A stretch of DNA of 11,276 bases from an uncultured Lachnospiraceae bacterium (GTDB lineage: Bacteria; Bacillota; Clostridia; Lachnospirales; Lachnospiraceae), in contig CALYSH010000022.1 in assembly GCA_945485625.1 (NCBI GenBank), forward strand, positions 1-11,276, read 5' to 3'. Under the pieces are notes generated by a model, which saw nothing but the letters and a program-made list of their open reading frames with translations, was not told the DNA's origin and did not search any database. Of this stretch, positions 5,949-11,276 are shown one piece after another. A program made the position numbers and the translations under genes. Positions within the stretch are counted from its first letter, which is position 1. The number at the start of each line of letters is the position of its first letter.

Positions 5949-7098
5949 TCCGAACATGGGGTTTTTGCCGCCTCTGGGATGGAATTCCTGGAATACCTTT
6001 ACCTGGGATATCAACGAAGAGCTGATCAGACAGGTGGCAGATGTTTTTGTAGAGCAGGGATATAAGGATGCCGGTTATGAGTACATCGTAATCGATGACT
6101 GCTGGAGCCTTCGTGAGAGGGATGAGCAGGGAAGACTGGTTCCTGATCCCGCGAAATTCCCCAGTGGAATGAAGGCACTGGCTGACTACATTCATTCCAA
6201 AGGATTGAAGTTTGGTATGTACTCCTGTGCGGGTACCCATACCTGTGCCGGTTACCCGGGCAGCTTCGAGCATGAGTTCCAGGATGCAAAGCAGTTTGCT
6301 GAGTGGGAGGTGGACTACTTAAAGTATGATTATTGCTTCAAGCCCCGCAGTATGGAGGGCGAGCTTTTATACAGACGGATGGGCCTTGCATTGAAGAACT
6401 GCGGAAGAGATATTCTGTTCTCCGCATGTAACTGGGGACAGGACGAGGTGCATGGCTGGATTCGCTCCGCAGGTGCACATATGTACCGCTCCACCGGAGA
6501 TATCCAGGATAATTGGGAGTCCATTAAGAGACTGGCCATTTCCCAGCTGGATAAGGCTGCTTATACCGGAAATTACTGTCACAACGATATGGATATGCTG
6601 GTGGTAGGTATGCACGGCGGAAGCAATAACGATTTCATAGGTACCGTAGGCGGATGTACCGATGTACAGTATAAGACCCATTTCAGCCTCTGGAGTATGA
6701 TGGGTTCTCCTCTGATGATTGGTTGTGACATCCGTAAGGCAAATGATACCATTAAGGATATTCTGCAGAATAAGGATATTCTGGCAATCAATCAGGACAG
6801 AGAAGCAAGGGGAGTGTATGTGCTTCATCCCGAACCCCACTGGTTCCATGGACAGGAGTGCTACATGCTGGTGAAGGTATTGGCAGACGGTGATCTGGCA
6901 ATCGGATTCTTCAACTTAAGTGACAGTAAGAGAGAGCTGCCCCTGATGTTCTGGGATTTGGGCTTGTCCATTGGGTCCGGTAAGAAGCTGTCCTTGTATG
7001 ACTGCTGGGAGCATAAGGATCTGGGGGTATTCACCGAGCGTTTTGCACCTACCGTGGATGCCCATGACTGTCTCGTTGTAAGAGGAAAACTGGTATAA
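5941..7098 (+). CDS. GH27 glycoside hydrolase, probable alpha-galactosidase
   Basis: A 385-residue enzyme expected to hydrolyse terminal alpha-galactosides with retention of configuration. There is no signal peptide, so it should act in the cytoplasm on imported oligosaccharides. Family GH27 marks appear in order: PPLGWNSWNTF (10-20), IDDCW with the galactose-binding Asp pair (51-55), GMYSCAGTHTCAGYPGS (92-108), LKYDYC with the nucleophile Asp130, CNWG (163-166), RSTGDIQDNW with the acid/base Asp187, and SPLMIG. A C-terminal beta domain covers roughly 285-385. Length fits a compact bacterial or fungal GH27. One motif is variant: HNDMDML stands where WNDPDML is usual. The ATG overlaps the esterase end by 8 bases behind an excellent AAGGAGG site. 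GH27 also contains beta-L-arabinopyranosidases and isomalto-dextranases; the retained Asp pair favours alpha-galactosidase. Confidence 0.92.
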   Translation: MSNPNMGFLPPLGWNSWNTFTWDINEELIRQVADVFVEQGYKDAGYEYIVIDDCWSLRERDEQGRLVPDPAKFPSGMKALADYIHSKGLKFGMYSCAGTHTCAGYPGSFEHEFQDAKQFAEWEVDYLKYDYCFKPRSMEGELLYRRMGLALKNCGRDILFSACNWGQDEVHGWIRSAGAHMYRSTGDIQDNWESIKRLAISQLDKAAYTGNYCHNDMDMLVVGMHGGSNNDFIGTVGGCTDVQYKTHFSLWSMMGSPLMIGCDIRKANDTIKDILQNKDILAINQDREARGVYVLHPEPHWFHGQECYMLVKVLADGDLAIGFFNLSDSKRELPLMFWDLGLSIGSGKKLSLYDCWEHKDLGVFTERFAPTVDAHDCLVVRGKLV

Positions 7099-7313
7099 TG
7101 CAGGAAACAGGAGTAAATCCGGATGTTTGCTATCAGTGCGGCGCGAAGCTGATGGCGGACGATAAGGCGATTTATATGAAGCTGGTGTCCCGAGGTGCCA
7201 CAAGCTTTCTGTGCATGGATTGTCTGGCGGTGAAGCTTGGATGTACCAGGGCCGCTTTAGAGGAGCGGGTGCGCTACTTTCGGGAATCCGGGAATTGTGT
7301 GCTGTTTCGGTGA
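7098..7313 (+). CDS. Small zinc-ribbon protein of unknown function
   Basis: A 71-residue protein with two CxxC pairs, Cys11-Cys14 and Cys39-Cys42, that would bind one zinc ion as a zinc ribbon. Between the pairs lies a conserved-looking stretch, DDKAIYMKLVSRG; after them comes a helical part (about 46-64) with a charged ALEERVRYFRESG segment and a short tail ending in VLFR. There is no signal or membrane segment, so it should be cytosolic. The start codon shares one base with the GH27 stop (TAATG), so translation is probably coupled; AGAGGA 11 bases upstream is a modest ribosome site. It may bind nucleic acid or a protein partner, but nothing in the sequence shows which. Its place between two glycosidase genes does not by itself imply a role in sugar use. 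Confidence 0.82.
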   Translation: MQETGVNPDVCYQCGAKLMADDKAIYMKLVSRGATSFLCMDCLAVKLGCTRAALEERVRYFRESGNCVLFR

Positions 7314-7363
7314 TTTCGCAAGCAAAGCGGTACAATGCCGGAATATTGGAATAAACTGAAAAC

Positions 7364-7370
7364 GGAGAGG
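7364..7370 (+). promoter_or_regulatory. Ribosome binding site favouring the GH31 start at 7377
   Basis: GGAGAGG ends 6 bases before ATG 7377. The earlier in-frame ATG at 7335 has no purine-rich site upstream, so initiation at 7377 is more likely. Confidence 0.6.
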
Positions 7371-7376
7371 AAATAT

Positions 7377-9758
7377 ATGCTGGGCGTATGGAAGCAAACA
7401 GACCGAAGGATCACGAGGACAGAACGAAGGGAGAATCGGCTTTATTTGTATTCCGACGCCCTCTCTTTTCGACTGGAGCCGAAAACCGAAGGAATATTGA
7501 GAGTTACGGTGACAAAAAGGGATTCATTTTCCGTGAATGAAACACCGGGTATTGTGTTGGAGGAGGTGTTGTCCGACTGGTCCTTTACAGAGACGGAGCG
7601 TGAAATCGTACTTCGTATGCCGAAGCTTTCCCTGGTGGTGAATCGGGAGACAGCAGCATTTACCTATCTGGATAATGAGGGAAATGTTCTGCTTAAGGAG
7701 CGGGAGCATAATGCCAAGGAGCTGGAGGAATTCACTTCTTATCAGCTGGTGCAGGACGGTTCTCTTAAGAAGGAAATCATTGAAACCGCCGATGGGAAGA
7801 AGGAGCGAATCCGGGCTGCGGAGAAACGGGAGGCTGGTACACTGTATCATACTCGTTTGAATCTGTGCTTTCAGGAGAAGGAAAGACTTTACGGTCTGGG
7901 CCAGCAGGAGGAGGGCTTCTTAAATCTGCGGGGGAAGACGGTGTATGTACATCAGGCCAACCGAAAGATTGCGATTCCCATGCTGGTTTCTACTAAGGGG
8001 TATGGGTTACTCATGAACACCTACAGCCCTATGATTTTCCGGGAGGATGCATATGGGACCTATCTGTCCACACAGGCAGACCGGGAGATGGATTATTTCT
8101 TCATTCAAGGAGAGAATCCCCGCGGAGTCATTGCAGGATACCGTCAGCTTACCGGAAAAGCCTGTATGCTGCCCCGGTGGGCTTATGGGTATATTCAGTC
8201 CCAGGAACGATATGAAACCCAGGAAGAGATTTTGCAGGTGGCAAGGGAGTACAAGGACAGGAATCTTGGCCTGGACGGAATCGTGCTGGACTGGATGTCC
8301 TGGGAGGATGGACAGTGGGGACAGAAGTCCTTTGATCCCGGGCGGTTCCCCAATCCCACAGAGATGATTGACAAGCTTCATGAAATGGGTGTGCATTTCA
8401 TGATATCCATCTGGCCCAACATGGATCCCTGTTGTGCCAATTATAAGGAGTTTGAAGAAGCCGGACTGTTATTGCCCGGCAGCAATGTATACAATGCCTT
8501 TGAACAGGCCGGAAGAGAGCTTTATTGGAAACAGGTGGAGGAGAAGCTGTTCTGCCATGGCGTGGATGCCTGGTGGTGCGATTCCAGTGAGCCCTATACG
8601 CCGGAATGGAGCCATCTGTGCAGAAGAGACCCGGCGGAACTGTACGGAGAGTACTGCAGCCAGGTGGCAAACTACATTCCGGAATGGCAGACCAATGCCT
8701 TTTCCTTATACCATGCCCGGGCTCTTTATGAGGGTCAGAGAGCGGCATGTGAGCAGGATGGAGTAGGTAAGAGAGTGTTCAATCTCACCAGAAGTGCCTA
8801 TACCGGGCAGCAGCGATACGGAACCGTGCTCTGGTCCGGAGATACCTCTGCGTCCTGGGATACTCTGCGGAAGCAGATTGCTGCGGGATTGTCCTTCTGC
8901 GCCAGCGGATTGCCTTACTGGACCGCAGACATCGGCGCATTCTTTGTAAAGACCGGGGAACAGTGGTATTGGGATGGGGAGTACCCGGAGGCAGAAAAAG
9001 ACCTGGGATATCAGGAACTGTTTGTACGCTGGTATCAGTGGGGATGCTTCTTACCCTTATTCCGCGGACATGGTACGGACTGCAGACGGGAGCTTTGGAC
9101 CTTTGGAAAGGAAGATCCTGCAATCTACCATGCGTTGGTAGAGACCAATCATCTGCGTTATCGGTTATTGCCATATATTTATTCTTTGGCGGGTGCGGTC
9201 TGGAGAGAGGATGCATCCTTTATGGAAATGCTGGCCTTTGCCTTTCCGGAGGATGAAGAGGCCCTGGAAATCAACGACCAGTATCTGTTCGGAGAGAGTA
9301 TCCTGGTATGCCCCGTAACGGAAGCCATGTATTATGAAAAGAATTCGGTACCGAAGATGGATTGTCCGAGGACACGAAGGGTATATCTGCCCGCAGGAGA
9401 GGACTGGTATGATTTTTATACCAATCGACGCTTTACCGGTGGTCAGTGGGTGGAAGCGGATGCCGAGCTGAGTAAGATTCCCTTATTTGTGAAGGCAGGC
9501 TCTGTCATTCCCATGCAAAATATGGATGAAAATAGCTCGAAATGCAAGAATACTGTCATTTATGTATATCCCGGAAAGGATTGCAGGTATCTTTTCTATG
9601 AGGATGCCGGGGATGGATATGCATATGAACAGGGGGATTATAAGCTGACGGAATTTCGATGGAGTGAGGAAAACAGGAGTTTGACTCATGAAATCATTCA
9701 TACACCCCGAACAGAGGATTTTGCAAGTAATATTGCAGAAATTCGTGTAATTTGCTAA
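7377..9758 (+). CDS. GH31 glycoside hydrolase (alpha-xylosidase/alpha-glucosidase type)
   Basis: A 793-residue retaining alpha-glycosidase of family GH31 without a signal peptide, so cytoplasmic. The N-terminal beta-sandwich spans about residues 1-235, with LYGLGQQEEGF at its active-site edge. The barrel follows: GYIQSQERYETQEE, GIVLDWMSW, FDPGRFPNPTEMIDKLHEMG, WWCDSSEP with the nucleophile Asp402, and WSGDTSASW with the acid/base Asp489, then FRGHG. C-terminal beta domains include LLPYIYSLAG, the ILVCPV segment and YLPAGEDWYDFYTN. The WxDSSEP form resembles the ATEP-type subgroup that includes alpha-xylosidases of xyloglucan use, rather than the NDMNE form of classic alpha-glucosidases, but substrate cannot be fixed from this. 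Start 7377 is chosen for its ribosome site; ATG 7335 would add 14 residues. Co-transcription with the GH27 and CE1 genes suggests debranching of one plant or host glycan. Confidence 0.93.
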   Translation: MLGVWKQTDRRITRTERRENRLYLYSDALSFRLEPKTEGILRVTVTKRDSFSVNETPGIVLEEVLSDWSFTETEREIVLRMPKLSLVVNRETAAFTYLDNEGNVLLKEREHNAKELEEFTSYQLVQDGSLKKEIIETADGKKERIRAAEKREAGTLYHTRLNLCFQEKERLYGLGQQEEGFLNLRGKTVYVHQANRKIAIPMLVSTKGYGLLMNTYSPMIFREDAYGTYLSTQADREMDYFFIQGENPRGVIAGYRQLTGKACMLPRWAYGYIQSQERYETQEEILQVAREYKDRNLGLDGIVLDWMSWEDGQWGQKSFDPGRFPNPTEMIDKLHEMGVHFMISIWPNMDPCCANYKEFEEAGLLLPGSNVYNAFEQAGRELYWKQVEEKLFCHGVDAWWCDSSEPYTPEWSHLCRRDPAELYGEYCSQVANYIPEWQTNAFSLYHARALYEGQRAACEQDGVGKRVFNLTRSAYTGQQRYGTVLWSGDTSASWDTLRKQIAAGLSFCASGLPYWTADIGAFFVKTGEQWYWDGEYPEAEKDLGYQELFVRWYQWGCFLPLFRGHGTDCRRELWTFGKEDPAIYHALVETNHLRYRLLPYIYSLAGAVWREDASFMEMLAFAFPEDEEALEINDQYLFGESILVCPVTEAMYYEKNSVPKMDCPRTRRVYLPAGEDWYDFYTNRRFTGGQWVEADAELSKIPLFVKAGSVIPMQNMDENSSKCKNTVIYVYPGKDCRYLFYEDAGDGYAYEQGDYKLTEFRWSEENRSLTHEIIHTPRTEDFASNIAEIRVIC

Positions 9759-9794
9759 GAAAGGATACGCGATTTCCGTGTTACAAAAGAAAAG

Positions 9795-11276
9795 ATGAAA
9801 CGAGTACATTGGCTGATGGCTTCTGCGGCTCTTCTGATGACCTTTTTATGGGGAGGGTGCGGAGGCCGGGGACCGCAAATCTCCGATGAGGAATCTATGG
9901 GGAGACTTCCCTCCGTGTTGACCAAGACAGATACAATAGAGACTTCAGAGGAAACGATACAGGAGATACAGGAGGTTCTTTCGTCTGCCCCTCGGGTGGA
10001 GATTACCGAGGAAAGCACCAAAGAAAGCGCCGGGGATATCGTGGAAGAAGTGGAGAAGGAACCGGATCCGGAAGAAGTTTTATATGAGGCATTGTTTGAC
10101 TGGAAGAACCGTATCACCATCGAACTGGAGATAGAGGATACCGAACTCAATAAGCTGCAGAAGGATTATGAGAAATATCATGGGATGGGTTCCAAATCTC
10201 CCATATACCGGGTTTGTAAGAGCTTCAAACTGACGGTAGGGGAGGAAATCTACGAGCTGGAAGAGGTGGGAGTTCGCCCCAAAGGAAATTATTCCCGGAA
10301 GAATATCTACAATCCGGAGACCGGGGTGCCCGGTCTGATGCATTATCGTTTCAGTTTCGACGAAACCTTTGAAGATGAGGCTTATTACGGAGCGGATGCA
10401 AAGACCTGGGAGGATAAGAAGGAGCGGAAAGAGAGAAAGAATCGTACCCTTGCTTCTCTCAAGGGCCTGGAGGTCCGGTTTAACGCGAATTACGATGATA
10501 CCCATATTCGTGAGATTTACAATGCGAAATTTTTTGAGGAGCAGGGGCTGCTTGCACAGAAATGTAATCTGTGTCAGCTCATTGTGAACGGAAACAATTA
10601 TGGTGTGTTTATTGTATATGAGCCCATCGATGAGCTGTTTATTGAGCACCATTTGCCGGAAGAGGATTGGGGCGGTGATTTGTATAAATGCGGTGCGATC
10701 CGTTATGTATCCCAGGCCACCTATTTGTTGAAAACCGCTTCCTATGGCATTAAGAATGAGGATGAGAAGAAGTTTTACAATTATGATTTAAAGACCAACA
10801 AGAAGTCCTCCGCCCATGAAGCATTGTTAACCCTTCTGAAAATCGTCAATCAAAAGGACCTGACGGCAGAACAGCTGGAGTCCGTGGTGGATATGGATTA
10901 TTTTGCAAAGTTTATGGCAGCAGGATATTTTACCGGAAATCCGGATGATTATCGCAATAATTACAACAATCACTATCTGTATTTCCTGAAGAGCAGCGGG
11001 AAGGCGGTTTTCATTCCATATGACTGCGACCGGTGTTTCGGTGTTACCTTTGAATGGAATGCGGACGGTACCGGTTTATCACAGAATTCGCCCTTCTCCG
11101 AATTTGCCCTGGGGAAGAAGAACGAACAGCAGAATCCCATTACCCGAAGCTGCGTCTTGAAGGATAGTCTGTTCTTTGAGAAATATGTACAGGCATTGAA
11201 GGAAGTGGGAAAAAGCCCCAGCCTGTCCAATGAACCCTTTGTGGAATTCTATGAGATGATGAAAAAGCAATATGAG
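9795..11276 (+). CDS. CotH-kinase-like lipoprotein (3' partial)
   Basis: An open frame of 494 codons running off the window end. The N-terminus has a signal with hydrophobic core and a lipobox-like FLWGGC (Cys22, with an unusual Trp at -3), then an acidic linker (about 28-95). The rest matches the CotH family, atypical protein kinases first known from Bacillus spore coats: ITIELEI at the domain start, VRPKGNYSRK (Arg161, Lys163, Asn165) matching the family's R-KGN segment, RFNANYDDTHIRE, GDLYKCG, AAGYFTGNPDDYRNNYNNHYLY, and PYDCDRCFG with Asp410 and Asp412 matching the Asp-containing active-site motif. It would sit outside the membrane, unlike cytoplasmic spore-coat CotH. ATG 9795 is the only start candidate after the in-frame stop of GH31, 36 bases downstream; its ribosome site is poor. 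No terminator separates it from GH31, so it probably shares the operon. Confidence 0.85.
   Translation, partial: MKRVHWLMASAALLMTFLWGGCGGRGPQISDEESMGRLPSVLTKTDTIETSEETIQEIQEVLSSAPRVEITEESTKESAGDIVEEVEKEPDPEEVLYEALFDWKNRITIELEIEDTELNKLQKDYEKYHGMGSKSPIYRVCKSFKLTVGEEIYELEEVGVRPKGNYSRKNIYNPETGVPGLMHYRFSFDETFEDEAYYGADAKTWEDKKERKERKNRTLASLKGLEVRFNANYDDTHIREIYNAKFFEEQGLLAQKCNLCQLIVNGNNYGVFIVYEPIDELFIEHHLPEEDWGGDLYKCGAIRYVSQATYLLKTASYGIKNEDEKKFYNYDLKTNKKSSAHEALLTLLKIVNQKDLTAEQLESVVDMDYFAKFMAAGYFTGNPDDYRNNYNNHYLYFLKSSGKAVFIPYDCDRCFGVTFEWNADGTGLSQNSPFSEFALGKKNEQQNPITRSCVLKDSLFFEKYVQALKEVGKSPSLSNEPFVEFYEMMKKQYE

Noticed and set aside
7314..7376. A promoter or terminator between the zinc-ribbon gene and GH31
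   Set aside because: The short gap has neither a convincing -10/-35 pair nor a stem followed by T residues.

Overview
The window looks like a chromosomal segment of an anaerobic gut-type Firmicute, most likely a Lachnospiraceae. I infer this from the moderate base composition, strong AGGAGG-type ribosome sites, tightly packed co-directional genes, Gram-positive lipoprotein signals and the mix of families (Dlt-like MBOAT cassette, CE1 esterase, GH27, GH31, CotH). All genes supported here lie on the + strand. Long reverse-strand frames exist but are antisense shadows.

Region 1 (1-4580) is an operon resembling the dlt system. It holds the C-terminal part of an amino-acid adenylation enzyme, a carrier protein with a DSFD phosphopantetheine site, an MBOAT membrane acyltransferase, a membrane-anchored SGNH-like protein and a small lipoprotein. 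By family knowledge, such a set activates a small acyl or aminoacyl group in the cytosol, loads it on the carrier, passes it across the membrane through the MBOAT protein and transfers it to a surface polymer. Two positions differ from classical Dlt: a Gly stands where I place the D-Ala-selective Cys of DltA, and a Cys stands where the SGNH serine is expected. The substrate and target are therefore open. A clear intrinsic terminator closes the operon (4595-4635).

Region 2 (4581-4898) is a 318-base gene-free stretch. It holds the terminator, a good sigma-A type promoter (4668-4696) and an unusually structured leader: a long, nearly continuous hairpin (4710-4785), a second perfect 7-bp stem (4787-4816) sharing a repeated motif with the first, and a third hairpin (4855-4883) just before the ribosome site. 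I do not recognise it as a known riboswitch. It may be a regulatory leader RNA or a dispersed intergenic palindrome.

Region 3 (4899-11276) is a second operon: a secreted lipid-anchored CE1-type esterase, a GH27 alpha-galactosidase-like enzyme, a 71-residue zinc-ribbon protein, a GH31 glycosidase, and a CotH-kinase-like lipoprotein cut by the window end. Gene junctions overlap or nearly overlap down to GH31. The likely logic is ester removal at the cell surface, followed by cytoplasmic cleavage of alpha-linked side sugars from imported oligosaccharides. The zinc-ribbon and CotH-like proteins have no obvious place in that pathway and are the least explained members.
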